Positions 50,766-60,168 of a stretch of 64,000 bases of DNA are shown in pieces (position 1 is the stretch's first letter; each line of letters starts with the position of its first letter). Where the stretch lies: the NCBI GenBank assembly GCA_029263415.1, contig JAJCXN010000005.1, positions 62,001 to 126,000 of the forward strand, written 5' to 3'. Source of the DNA: Acidobacteriota bacterium (GTDB lineage: Bacteria > Acidobacteriota > Thermoanaerobaculia > Multivoradales > Multivoraceae). The position numbers were made by a program, and so were the translations under genes. The notes under the pieces are model-generated. The model was not told the DNA's origin and made no database searches. It worked only from the letters and a program-made list of their open reading frames with translations.

Positions 50766-51881
50766 ATGAATTTCGACTTCTCCGATGCCCAAAAGGCCCT
50801 GAAGAAACAGACCCGAGACATGCTGCGCAGCGCCTGCGACCTGACTGTGCCGAGGCGTGTCTTTGAAGACTCGTCCGAGTCCTACTCAAAAGACGTCTGG
50901 GCAGCCCTGGTCGACATGGAAGCGCCCGCCACTGCGATCCCTGAGGAGTACGGCGGCATCGGCTTCGGTTACCTCGAGCTGTGTGCGGTCGCCGAGGAGG
51001 TTGGTCGATCACTTGCACCAGTGCCCTTCTCGAGTTCGGTTTACCTTGCCACTGAAGCGATTCTGATGGCCGGTTCAGAAGAACAAAAGAAGGAATTCCT
51101 ATCCAAGCTCGCGACCGGAGAAGCTATCGGAACCTTCGCCCTCTCAGAAGGCCCGGGCCTGGTCACCGCCAATAGTCTCTCAGTCACTTACGCTGGCGGC
51201 AAACTACAAGGCACTAAGTCCCCAGTCCCCGACGGTGATATCGCCGACTTCGCGGTCGTGGTGGCTGAAGGCACGACCGGTTCCTGCCTTGCCCTGGTCG
51301 ACCTCACCGGAGATGGAGTGAGTCGCAAGCCAGTCGACACCGTCGACCCCAGCCGCTCCCACGCCGCGATCACCTTCGACGGCGCACCCGCTCAACTGCT
51401 TGGCAGTGAAGGCGCAGGCTGGGATCTCAAGAACCGCGTATTCGATCGAGCTGCGATTCTGTTCGCAATGGAGCAACTCGGCGGCGCCGACGCATGCCTT
51501 CAAATGGCAGCCGACTACTCTCGCGGCCGCTATGCTTTTGGACGGCCCATCGGCTCGTTCCAAGCCATCAAGCACAAGCTTGCAGATGTCTACATTCGCA
51601 ACGAGCTGGCGCGAGCCAACAACTATTACGGCGCTTGGGCCCTCTCCACTGACGCAGCTGAGCTGCCGATGGCGGCGGCAGCAGCCCGAGTCGGCTCGAT
51701 CGAGGCGTATCAGTTCGCCTCCAAGGAGAACATCCAAACCCACGGTGGCATCGGCTTCACCTGGGAATCGGATTGTCACCTCTTCTACCGTCGCTCAAAG
51801 CTTCTGAGCCTGTCGATCGGTAGTGCCCGTGTGTGGAAGGACCGATTGGTCAGCGCCCTCGAATCTCGCAACGCAGCCTAG
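50766..51881 (+). CDS. Acyl-CoA dehydrogenase family protein
   Basis: FAD enzyme of 371 residues, first gene of a beta-oxidation operon. It opens FDFSDAQKALKKQTRDML and has IPEEYGGIGFGYLELCAVAE. A divergent middle segment (TFALSEGPGLVTANSL) replaces the usual TEP-x-x-GSD. YAFGRPIGSFQAIKHKLAD and THGGIGFTWESDCHLFYRRS complete the C-terminal domain. The weak FAD loop suggests it works as the smaller subunit of a heteromer with the next gene, as in other paired acyl-CoA dehydrogenases. A strong GAAGGGAG precedes the start. Confidence 0.9.
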   Translation: MNFDFSDAQKALKKQTRDMLRSACDLTVPRRVFEDSSESYSKDVWAALVDMEAPATAIPEEYGGIGFGYLELCAVAEEVGRSLAPVPFSSSVYLATEAILMAGSEEQKKEFLSKLATGEAIGTFALSEGPGLVTANSLSVTYAGGKLQGTKSPVPDGDIADFAVVVAEGTTGSCLALVDLTGDGVSRKPVDTVDPSRSHAAITFDGAPAQLLGSEGAGWDLKNRVFDRAAILFAMEQLGGADACLQMAADYSRGRYAFGRPIGSFQAIKHKLADVYIRNELARANNYYGAWALSTDAAELPMAAAAARVGSIEAYQFASKENIQTHGGIGFTWESDCHLFYRRSKLLSLSIGSARVWKDRLVSALESRNAA

Positions 51882-51894
51882 GAACCAATAGACA

Positions 51895-53124
51895 ATGGAT
51901 TTCAACGACACTCCCCAGCAAGCTGCCTTCCGCACCGAGGTGCGTTCCTGGCTCGAAGCGAATGCCGAACGCAAAGTCGAAGGCAAACGTGGACTCAATC
52001 GCCGCATCGATTCCGAGAAGGGTCTTGCCATCGCCAAAGTCTGGCAAGCCAAGAAGGCCGCTGCGGGCTACGCCTGCCTCGGCTTCCCTGAAGAGTACGG
52101 CGGTCAAGGTCGACCATTGTTTGATCAAATCGTCTACGACCAAGAGGAAGAGCAATTCGACGTTCCACGGTCCTTCTTCGCCATTGGTCTCGGCATGTGC
52201 GCACCGACGATGATGACCTACGCTACCGAGGAACAAAAGCAACGCCACATTCCACCCATGGTTAGCGGCGAAGAGGTTTGGTGTCAGCTGTTCTCAGAGC
52301 CTAGTGCTGGTTCTGATCTCGCAGGCCTCGGCACCCGCGCCGTGCAAGACGGCGACGACTGGGTGATCAACGGACAGAAGGTTTGGACCTCTGGCGCCCA
52401 CTACTCTGATTGGGGCATCCTGGTCACCCGCCACGACCGCTCGCTGGCCAAACACAAAGGCCTCACCTTCTTCTTCCTCGACATGAAGTCGCCGGGCGTT
52501 GAAGTGCGACCGATCAAGCAGATCTCGGGTGCTTCGGATTTCAACGAGGTCTACTTCACCAACGTCCGTATCCCCGACTCGCAGCGCCTGGGCGGTGTTG
52601 GCGACGGCTGGACCGTGTCGCTCACTACTTTGATGAACGAGCGACTCGCGGTCGGTGGCGCACCACCACCAGATGCCATGGACTTGTTCAAGCTGGCGGC
52701 CTCGACCCAACTCGAAGACGGCGAACCTGCCCTGGCTGATCGTGCGGTCCGAGAGAAGGTTGCCGATTGGTATGTACAGGCTGAAGGTCTACGCCACATC
52801 CGCTCGCGTGCCCTGACCGCTTTGTCCCGCGGCGAGGCACCAGGGCCCGAAGCCTCCATCTCCAAGGTGGTGTCCGCACCCAAACTACAAGACATCTCCG
52901 CTTATGGCATGGACCTGCTCGACATTGGTGGTTCGATCATTGGCGACGAGGCTCCAGCTGACTCGGCATTTCAGAACGGGTATCTCTACGCGCCCGGTTT
53001 GCGCATCGCCGGTGGCACTGACGAGATCTTGCGCAACATCATCGCGGAGCGCGTACTCGGATTGCCCGGAGATATCCGGGTCGATCGCGACAAGCCGTTC
53101 GAGGACATACCCACCGGACGCTGA
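51895..53124 (+). CDS. Acyl-CoA dehydrogenase family protein (FAD-complete partner)
   Basis: A 409-residue acyl-CoA dehydrogenase starting 13 bp after the previous one. It has the complete FAD loop [40 protein letters not shown], and the C-terminal [19 protein letters not shown]. It probably forms a heterotetramer with the upstream subunit and catalyses the first oxidation of beta-oxidation on a so far unknown acyl-CoA (long-chain or ring-derived). Confidence 0.93.
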   Translation: MDFNDTPQQAAFRTEVRSWLEANAERKVEGKRGLNRRIDSEKGLAIAKVWQAKKAAAGYACLGFPEEYGGQGRPLFDQIVYDQEEEQFDVPRSFFAIGLGMCAPTMMTYATEEQKQRHIPPMVSGEEVWCQLFSEPSAGSDLAGLGTRAVQDGDDWVINGQKVWTSGAHYSDWGILVTRHDRSLAKHKGLTFFFLDMKSPGVEVRPIKQISGASDFNEVYFTNVRIPDSQRLGGVGDGWTVSLTTLMNERLAVGGAPPPDAMDLFKLAASTQLEDGEPALADRAVREKVADWYVQAEGLRHIRSRALTALSRGEAPGPEASISKVVSAPKLQDISAYGMDLLDIGGSIIGDEAPADSAFQNGYLYAPGLRIAGGTDEILRNIIAERVLGLPGDIRVDRDKPFEDIPTGR

Positions 53125-53243
53125 GCCGGCGGTCCCGGCTCGCAAGAGCGCACAGACCGGCACCTACAGCGTCAACCCCAAAGACTAAAACCAGCACTAG
53201 CACCAGAGCTGGAACCAACGCCAAACATCGAACGGAGCACACC

Positions 53244-54452
53244 ATGACTGACGCATTCATCTACGACGCGGTCCGGACCCCACGTGGTCGCGGCAAGAAG
53301 GACGGCAGCCTGCACGAAGTGACGGCGCTCGAACTCGGCACCCAAGTGCTCGAGAACCTGCGCGACCGCAGCGAGCTCGACACCGCTAACATCGACGACG
53401 TCATCTTTGGCTGCGTCAGCCCAGTGGGCGAGCAAGGCACCGACATCGCCCGCATGAGCGTGCTCAACGCCGACTACGAGGAGACGGTAGCCGGTGTTCA
53501 AGTCAATCGCTTCTGCGCATCAGGCCTTGAGGCAGTGAACATGGCGTCGGCCAAGGTCATGTCAGGCGAGGCCGACATGGCGATCGGCGGCGGCGTTGAA
53601 TCCATGAGCCGCGTGCCCATGGGTTCCGACGGCGGCCCGATGGCGAGCGACCCAGAGTTCGCTATGAAGACATACTTCGTGCCCCAAGGCATCAGCGCTG
53701 ACCTGATCGCCACCAAGCATGGTTTCTCGCGCAACGACGTTGACGCATACGCGGTCGAGAGCCAGAGCCGCGCAGATGCGGCGTGGAAGGCCGGCAGATT
53801 CTCCAGGACAATCGTCCCGGTCACAGACCGCAACGGCATCGAAGTGCTCGCTCACGACGAGCACATGCGGCCCGGCACAACCGTCGAAAGCCTTGAATCG
53901 CTGCGGCCCGCGTTTGCCGACATGGGCAAGCAATACGGTTTCGACGCGGTGGCCATGCAGCGCTACCCTGAAGTCGCCGCAATGGAGCATGTTCATCACG
54001 CAGGAAACTCTTCGGGCATCGTCGATGGTGCTGCTGGCGTCTTGGTCGGCAATGAGGCCATCGGCCAGAAGCTCGGTCTCAAGCCGCGGGCACGAATCCG
54101 GGCCATGGCCTCGATCGGTTCAGAGCCATGCATCATGTTGACCGGCCCGGAGAAGGTCACTGCCAAGGTGCTCCAGCGCGCTGGCATGACCAAGGACGAC
54201 ATCGACATCTGGGAACTCAACGAGGCGTTTGCATCGGTAGTCCTGCGCTACATGCAAGCGCTCGACCTCGACCACAGCCAGATCAACGTCAACGGCGGCG
54301 CGATCGCAATGGGCCATCCATTGGGAGCCACCGGTGCGATGATCTTGGGCACCGTCTTGGATGAGCTTGAGCGCACCGGCAAGAGCACCGCCCTCGCTAC
54401 CCTCTGCGTTGGTGCGGGCATGGGTACCGCCACCGTGATCGAGCGGGTTTAA
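53244..54452 (+). CDS. Acetyl-CoA C-acyltransferase (thiolase)
   Basis: Degradative thiolase of 402 residues that cleaves 3-ketoacyl-CoA to acetyl-CoA and a shortened acyl-CoA. Catalytic residues are present: C91 in [18 protein letters not shown]358 in [12 protein letters not shown], and C388 in [17 protein letters not shown] precedes the ATG. The hydratase/dehydrogenase gene follows after 3 bp, so the pair likely forms the FadA-FadB/J type complex. Confidence 0.95.
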   Translation: MTDAFIYDAVRTPRGRGKKDGSLHEVTALELGTQVLENLRDRSELDTANIDDVIFGCVSPVGEQGTDIARMSVLNADYEETVAGVQVNRFCASGLEAVNMASAKVMSGEADMAIGGGVESMSRVPMGSDGGPMASDPEFAMKTYFVPQGISADLIATKHGFSRNDVDAYAVESQSRADAAWKAGRFSRTIVPVTDRNGIEVLAHDEHMRPGTTVESLESLRPAFADMGKQYGFDAVAMQRYPEVAAMEHVHHAGNSSGIVDGAAGVLVGNEAIGQKLGLKPRARIRAMASIGSEPCIMLTGPEKVTAKVLQRAGMTKDDIDIWELNEAFASVVLRYMQALDLDHSQINVNGGAIAMGHPLGATGAMILGTVLDELERTGKSTALATLCVGAGMGTATVIERV

Positions 54453-54455
54453 GCA

Positions 54456-56657
54456 ATGGACAACTGGAAACTCGACACCATCGACGGCGTTGCCGTGCTC
54501 TCTTGGGACATGCCAGGGCGCTCGATGAACGTCTTGAACGAAGGTTCGATGTCGGAGTTCGCTGAGGCGATCGAGACCCTGGTTGCAGACGACGCCGTTG
54601 AGGGCATCGTCATCACCAGCGGTAAAACTGACTTTGCAGCGGGCGCCGATCTCACCATGCTCGGCGGCTCTTCCGCCAACGCAGAGGGGGCCCTCCCAAA
54701 AGATCGAGCGAAAGCGCTGTTTGAACAAAGTCATCAGCTCAATCAACTCCTACGCCGACTCGAAACGTGTGGCAAGCCGGTCGCAGCCGCAATCCCCGGA
54801 ACCGCACTCGGTGGCGGACTCGAAGTCGCTCTCGCTTGTCACTATCGAGTTCTCGCCGACAACCCCAAGGCTCAAGTGGGCCTGCCCGAATCGAAGGTTG
54901 GGCTGATGCCTGGCGCCGGTGGTACCCAGCGGCTGCCTCGAATGCTGGGCGCGATGCAGTCGCTCCCGCTCATGCTGCAGGGCAAGAGCCTGCGCAAAGA
55001 CGCAGCACTCGCCATGGGCGTGGTCAACGAAGTCGCTCCGGCTTCAGAAATCGTCGCCAAAGCGACAGCGTGGATCAAGTCGAAACCTGAGGCAGTGCAA
55101 CCGTGGGACAAGAAGGGCTACCGCATTCCCGGCGGCGGTCCCTACTCCAAGTCTGGCGCGCCGATCTTCATGATGGGCACCGCCATGTTGCGCAAAGAGA
55201 GCTACGGCAACTACCCCGCTCAAGAGGCGATTCTCCAAGCGGTTTACGAAGGCCTGCAGGTGCCCATGGAGGCAGCGCTACGAATTGAATCGCGCCTGTT
55301 CACCAGCCTCCTGCTCGACCCAACCTCGCGCAACATGATTCGCTCCCTGTTCTTGTCGATGCAAGAGCTCGGTAAGGGCGCTCGCAGACCTCAAGGTGTC
55401 GCCCCCACCAACTGTCAGAAGCTCGGCATCTTGGGCGCAGGCATGATGGGCGCCGGTATCGCCTACGTTTCGGCAAAGGCCGGTATCGAGTGCGTGTTGT
55501 TGGACCGCGACCAAGCGAGCGCGGATAAGGGCAAGCAGTACTCAGCCGACCTGCTAGACAAGCTCATCTTGAAGAAACGGTCGACCACAGCAAAACGCGC
55601 GCAACTTCTCGACCTGATCCACACCACCTCTGACTATGCAGATCTTGCGGGTTGCGACCTAGTGATCGAAGCGGTATTCGAAGATCGCGGCATCAAGGCC
55701 GATGTGACCAAGAAGACCGAAGCGGTGATCAACGAAGACGCGATCTTCGCATCGAACACCTCGACGCTGCCCATCACTGGTTTGGCCGAGGCCTCGATCC
55801 GACCTGAGAAGTTCGTAGGCATTCACTTTTTCTCGCCGGTGGACCGGATGGGCTTGGTGGAGATCATCGTTGGCGAAAAGACCGGCGACGAGGCGCTCGC
55901 CGCCGCAGTCGACTACGTTGGCAAGATCCGCAAGACCCCGATCGTGGTCAACGATAGTCGCGGTTTTTACACCAGTCGCTGCTTCGGCACCTATGTGCAA
56001 GAGGGACTCGAGATGCTGGCCCAAGGTGTCTCCCCGGCCCTGATCGAGAACGCGGGTCGCCAAACCGGTATGCCCCGAGCTCCGCTCGAGATGAACGACG
56101 ATGTGGCACTGGATCTTTCATACAAGGTCGGCATGCAGACCAAGAAGGATCTCGGCGACGCATGGATCGAGACGCCGGTCACCGGCATCATCGAGAAGAT
56201 GGTTGTCGAGCTGGAGCGTTTCGGTCGGAAGAACGGCAAGGGCTTCTATGACTACCCGGAGGGTGCCCCAAAACATCTGTGGAAGGACCTCACCGACTTG
56301 GTCAAAGAGCAAACTGGCAACGAGCAGCTCGCCGAGCAACCGGACGTTGAACACCTCAAACAGCGCCTGCTCTATCGTCAAGCGATCGAGGCGTCCCGCT
56401 GCTTCGAAGAGAAGGTCGTTACCGACGTGCGCGACGCCGATGTTGGCGCCATCTTGGGGTGGGGTTTCGCTCCTTGGAGCGGCGGCCCACTGTCGTTGAT
56501 CGACACCGTGGGAGTTGCACGGTTCGTCGAGGACTGCGATGCACTCGCTGCCACTTACGGGCCGCGTTTCGAGCCCGGTGGGTTGCTGCGCGAGATGGCG
56601 GCGAATGGCGAGAGCTACTACGGTCGGTTCAATCCGAGTCAGGTGGCCGCGGCCTAG
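54456..56657 (+). CDS. Bifunctional enoyl-CoA hydratase / 3-hydroxyacyl-CoA dehydrogenase (FadJ/FadB-like)
   Basis: A 733-residue multifunctional beta-oxidation enzyme. The N-terminal crotonase domain (about 1-200) has GKTDFAAGADLTML (oxyanion hole) and VGLPESKVGLMPGAGGTQRL with a catalytic Glu. The NAD-binding 3-hydroxyacyl-CoA dehydrogenase domain has LGILGAGMMGAGIAYVSAKA, HFFSPVDRMGLVEI with the catalytic His, and VNDSRGFYTSRCF. Two C-terminal helical domains complete the FadJ layout. It is the last gene of the operon, after two acyl-CoA dehydrogenases and thiolase, so all four steps of the spiral are encoded together. Confidence 0.95.
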   Translation: MDNWKLDTIDGVAVLSWDMPGRSMNVLNEGSMSEFAEAIETLVADDAVEGIVITSGKTDFAAGADLTMLGGSSANAEGALPKDRAKALFEQSHQLNQLLRRLETCGKPVAAAIPGTALGGGLEVALACHYRVLADNPKAQVGLPESKVGLMPGAGGTQRLPRMLGAMQSLPLMLQGKSLRKDAALAMGVVNEVAPASEIVAKATAWIKSKPEAVQPWDKKGYRIPGGGPYSKSGAPIFMMGTAMLRKESYGNYPAQEAILQAVYEGLQVPMEAALRIESRLFTSLLLDPTSRNMIRSLFLSMQELGKGARRPQGVAPTNCQKLGILGAGMMGAGIAYVSAKAGIECVLLDRDQASADKGKQYSADLLDKLILKKRSTTAKRAQLLDLIHTTSDYADLAGCDLVIEAVFEDRGIKADVTKKTEAVINEDAIFASNTSTLPITGLAEASIRPEKFVGIHFFSPVDRMGLVEIIVGEKTGDEALAAAVDYVGKIRKTPIVVNDSRGFYTSRCFGTYVQEGLEMLAQGVSPALIENAGRQTGMPRAPLEMNDDVALDLSYKVGMQTKKDLGDAWIETPVTGIIEKMVVELERFGRKNGKGFYDYPEGAPKHLWKDLTDLVKEQTGNEQLAEQPDVEHLKQRLLYRQAIEASRCFEEKVVTDVRDADVGAILGWGFAPWSGGPLSLIDTVGVARFVEDCDALAATYGPRFEPGGLLREMAANGESYYGRFNPSQVAAA

Positions 56658-56725
56658 CCACCGAGGTGGCGAGCGCCAAAGTAACACCGCTTCCCCAGGC
56701 GTAGCTCACGCTGCCATATGACCGA

Positions 56726-56770
56726 GTCGCCCGTTTCCTGAAGCAGGCCGCGGGCGGGCTTTCTTGTTCT
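56726..56770 (+). terminator. Probable terminator of the beta-oxidation operon
   Basis: GCCCG and CGGGC pair around an inner hairpin (CCTG, AAG, CAGG), and GGGCTTTCTTGTTCT follows. It lies about 75 bp past the fadJ-like stop. The T tract is interrupted, so strength is uncertain. Confidence 0.45.
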
Positions 56771-56927
56771 AAAGATGCCGGTGATCGCTGCTCGTGGCGT
56801 AACCGCAAAGGGGAAGTTACGCTCGTTCCCGGCTCCGGGCAGTCTCATCCCGTCGTAAACTAGACAGCTCTGACAGATGGGCTGCGTCTAAACCCCATCG
56901 ACCCCAACCTTAGGACCGAGGATAGAG

Positions 56928-58961
56928 ATGACGATGCCAGACCGTGGAACACACCCGAGCCTAATCAACCCAGCCTGGCATAAGCAAAGCCAAACAAGCC
57001 TGGGTGCCACCCGCACCATCAGCCGGGCCGTCTCGGTCGCCATCTGCTTGGTAGCTCTCACTAGCGGCGCAGCCACGGCTCAGCGTAAGCCGATCGTCCC
57101 GTGGCCCCAACCCGCTGACCTTGGCGAGTTGTCATTGGAGGTGCGCGCACTGGCTCAGGAAGCCACGCGTCCAGAGTTCTCAACCTTCACCGACTTCAAG
57201 TTCGAGAACCGCCGCGAGCAGACCGGCATTCGCTTCGTGCACAACATCACCGAAGACGGCGGAAAGCTGTTCAAGGCGGTGCACTACGATCACGGCAACG
57301 GAATCATGGTTGCTGATTTCGATGGCGATGACTTGATCGATTTATTCTTCGTCGACCAGCTTGGCCAGAACGAAATTTGGGGCAACCTTGGCGAAGGACG
57401 CTTCGAAGATCGAACGCCTGGATCGGGCCTTGAATTGCCAGGCAATGTCTACGCCACGGCGGCCATCGCTGACATCGACAATGATGGTGACCCAGACATC
57501 TTCTTGACCACGGTTAGAACTGGCAACCACTTGCTGCTCAACGACGGTACCGGCAAGTTCACCGACATCTCCGAACAGGCTGGGCTGTCCTACGTCGGCC
57601 ATTCCTCCGGCGCAGTCTTCTTCGACTATGACAACGATGGACTGCTCGACCTCTTCTTGTGCAACGTCGGCAACTACACCCACGACCAACGAGGCGTGGG
57701 CGGCTACTTCCTCGGCCGCCAGGACGCCTTCAAGGGACACAACTTCCCAGAGCGCACTGAGGCCAGCATCCTTTACCGCAACCTCGGCGCGGGCCGCTTC
57801 GAAGACGTCTCCGAAGCGACCGGACTGGTCGAGACCGGTTGGAACGGCGATGCCACCATCGCCGACGTCAACGGAGACGGGTTCACGGATCTCTACGTCA
57901 CCAACATGCAAGGGGACGATCACCTTTGGCTAAACCAGGCCGGCAAGCGGTTCGTCGAAGCGACCGATAAACACTTCCCGAAGAACCCATGGGGAGCCAT
58001 GGGCGTCAAGTTCTTCGACTGGAACAACGACACCCGACTCGACCTCATGTTGACCGATATGCACTCGGACATGAGTCGCGAGGTCTTCCCCGGCTACGAA
58101 AAGCTCAAGTCCTTCATGCTCTGGACAGAAGACGACTACCTTACGGACGGTGCCGCCAACAACATCTTTGGTAATGCCTTCTGGCAGGCCAACGGCGATG
58201 GCAGCTACTCCGAGATCTCAGACCAGATCGGTGCGGAAAACTACTGGCCGTGGGGCCTATCAACCGGTGATCTCAACGCAGATGGTTTCGAAGACATGTT
58301 CATCGCCAGCGGCATGAACTATCCCTACCGCTACGGCATCAACACCGTACTCATCAACGATGAGGCCAAGACCTTCCGCGACGCAGAGTTCATTCTCGGC
58401 ATCGAGCCTCGGCGCGGCAATCGCAACCGTAAGCCGATGTTCGATCTCGCCTGCGGCGGCGCCGATAGCGACCATCAGATCTGCAAGGACATGCTGCGTG
58501 CAACTTATGCTGTGGGTGAACCGGTCTTGCAGAACAACATGCAGTTCACCGTGGCCGGCACCGTCGGCACCCGCTCTTCGGTGATCTTCGATCTCGATCA
58601 AGACGGAGACGTGGACATCGTCACCAACGAGTTCAACGATCCCCCTCAAGTCTTCATCAGCAACCTCGCATCCCAGCGGCAAGTCAATTGGCTTGAAGTC
58701 AGTCTCACCGGCACGACTTCTAATCGCGACGCCATCGGTGCAACCGTCACCGCGTTCGTTGGCGAACGGAAGCTGACTAAGTACCACGACGGCAAATCGG
58801 GTTACCTCTCGCAGAGCGGATCGCACCCGATCTATTTTGGCCTGGGCGAAGCGACCGAGGTCGATCGAATCGAAGTCGCCTGGCCGTCAGGGACCAAACA
58901 GACCGTTCGTAGTGGCATCACGGTTGGTGCGCGCCTGGATGTGACCGAGCCCGACTCCTAG
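56928..58961 (+). CDS. FG-GAP/VCBS repeat protein with ASPIC/UnbV domain
   Basis: Exported protein of 677 residues with a signal peptide after a short leader (AVSVAICLVALTSGAATAQ). A seven-bladed propeller is indicated by calcium-binding repeats such as VADFDGDDLIDLFF, DIDNDGDPDIFL, DYDNDGLLDLFL and DVNGDGFTDLYV. The C-terminal ASPIC/UnbV domain has NWLEVSLTGTTSNRDAIGAT, then GKSGYLSQSGSHPIYFGLGE and WPSGTKQTVR. Such CRTAC-like proteins are abundant in Acidobacteriota and act at the surface or periplasm. The ligand is unknown. It looks monocistronic. Confidence 0.9.
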   Translation: MTMPDRGTHPSLINPAWHKQSQTSLGATRTISRAVSVAICLVALTSGAATAQRKPIVPWPQPADLGELSLEVRALAQEATRPEFSTFTDFKFENRREQTGIRFVHNITEDGGKLFKAVHYDHGNGIMVADFDGDDLIDLFFVDQLGQNEIWGNLGEGRFEDRTPGSGLELPGNVYATAAIADIDNDGDPDIFLTTVRTGNHLLLNDGTGKFTDISEQAGLSYVGHSSGAVFFDYDNDGLLDLFLCNVGNYTHDQRGVGGYFLGRQDAFKGHNFPERTEASILYRNLGAGRFEDVSEATGLVETGWNGDATIADVNGDGFTDLYVTNMQGDDHLWLNQAGKRFVEATDKHFPKNPWGAMGVKFFDWNNDTRLDLMLTDMHSDMSREVFPGYEKLKSFMLWTEDDYLTDGAANNIFGNAFWQANGDGSYSEISDQIGAENYWPWGLSTGDLNADGFEDMFIASGMNYPYRYGINTVLINDEAKTFRDAEFILGIEPRRGNRNRKPMFDLACGGADSDHQICKDMLRATYAVGEPVLQNNMQFTVAGTVGTRSSVIFDLDQDGDVDIVTNEFNDPPQVFISNLASQRQVNWLEVSLTGTTSNRDAIGATVTAFVGERKLTKYHDGKSGYLSQSGSHPIYFGLGEATEVDRIEVAWPSGTKQTVRSGITVGARLDVTEPDS

Positions 58962-59007
58962 ACACAACGCACTCTCGACTCGACGCAGGCTACGGTAGCG
59001 TTCGACG

Positions 59008-59406
59008 ATGCAAGCACCGAACGCCCCCACAAACCGGCCAGCGCCCGTCCAGTCGTGGTTCGGCGTACGGCTCGCGGTCTTTGCGGTTGTCGCGGGCTTC
59101 TCTTGGCTGTTCTTCATCAACTTCTGCCACCTGGTCTACCAATGCGGCTGCGAATCGCTGTGGGCCGGGGCAGCGACCCAATGCAATATCCACCACGCTG
59201 TGGGGCCGCACTGTCCTTGGTGCGTCGACGACTGGAGCGGCGCGGTGGTGTTGGCGTTTGCCACCGCTAGCCAAGCTGCGTTCTTGTTCGCACCCGGTGG
59301 TCTCGCTTTGGCTGCGCGGGTGGTCGGTAGCGCTCTATCGCTACCGATCGTCGGTGGCATCTTGGCGGCAATCTTCGGGATTGCTCGCGGCTACTGGAGC
59401 GTTTGA
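59008..59406 (+). CDS. Cys-rich small membrane protein of unknown function
   Basis: A 132-residue protein with two or three helices. After the first helix (FAVVAGFSWLFFINF) a short external or internal loop contains CHLVYQCGC...QCNIHHAVGPHCPWC, six cysteines and three histidines within about 40 residues. This is reminiscent of a metal or haem/iron-sulfur site, or of vitamin-K-epoxide-reductase-like redox loops. I recall similar conserved proteins in Acidobacteriota, but no name. The next gene starts about 57 bp later in the same direction. Confidence 0.65.
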   Translation: MQAPNAPTNRPAPVQSWFGVRLAVFAVVAGFSWLFFINFCHLVYQCGCESLWAGAATQCNIHHAVGPHCPWCVDDWSGAVVLAFATASQAAFLFAPGGLALAARVVGSALSLPIVGGILAAIFGIARGYWSV

Positions 59407-59463
59407 ATTGTCCCGCTTGAAGTGTCAGCGTTTGAGGTATCAGGCCGTTCCCCAGAGCCGACC

Positions 59464-60168
59464 ATGACCACCACCGCAGCGGGCACAGACACCGGCCGCA
59501 AGCACATGGGAGGTGGCGAGTTCTTGAGCAAAGCGGCACCACCCTTCAGCTTTCTGGTCGAGTCTCAGCACGAGAAACCACACTGGCGCTCCCACGACCC
59601 TGGCGATCAAGTGCGCGCCGCATTCGCTGGCACGCCAGTGGTGATCGACGGCGACATCTACGAAGTGGCCCAGCACCAACTGCCGGACCCCACCAAGGGT
59701 TCAAGGGAGCATCGCTACTTCCTGCAACCATGGGACGATTCGCATCCACTGCGAGGCCCTTACTCCGAATACTCGATCGAGACGTTGCGCGCGGAGCGCG
59801 CCGCAGTCAAGCAGGCGCACCAGCAGGGTGCGCTCGGCACCCGGCTGCACCTGTTCGGCGTGCTAGTTGCCCTCTTGCCGGCGCGCGATCAACAGAGGCT
59901 CTACCAGGACTATGGTTTCGACGCCGTGTTCTGGACCCGCTGGTCAGCTGTGGTTTGTACCTTCTTGTGGTTCGCCGCCGGCATCGTGACGATCCGCGAC
60001 ATACCCACCGCGCCCAGCGAACTGCTGGCGTTGTTGGTGATCGCGGTGTTCTTGATTGAACAGTTCTTTAGACGCGCACGGGCGATGAACGGCGAGCCCT
60101 GCGGCTCGATGCTGGGTTACGTTCTTCGTGTCCTCTTGCCGCGATCTATGCGCGCCCGTGAAAGATGA
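59464..60168 (+). CDS. Membrane protein of unknown function
   Basis: About 234 residues. The first 130 are soluble (GDQVRAAFAGTPVVIDGDIY, EHRYFLQPWDDSHPLRGPYS). Two hydrophobic helices follow near the C-terminus (AVVCTFLWFAAGIVTI, ELLALLVIAVFLIEQFF), ending in an Arg-rich tail. The ATG at 59464 is preferred. A GTG at 59422 would add 14 residues without a better ribosome binding site. Its last 52 bp overlap the convergent MBL-hydrolase gene. Family not recognised. Confidence 0.6.
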   Translation: MTTTAAGTDTGRKHMGGGEFLSKAAPPFSFLVESQHEKPHWRSHDPGDQVRAAFAGTPVVIDGDIYEVAQHQLPDPTKGSREHRYFLQPWDDSHPLRGPYSEYSIETLRAERAAVKQAHQQGALGTRLHLFGVLVALLPARDQQRLYQDYGFDAVFWTRWSAVVCTFLWFAAGIVTIRDIPTAPSELLALLVIAVFLIEQFFRRARAMNGEPCGSMLGYVLRVLLPRSMRARER

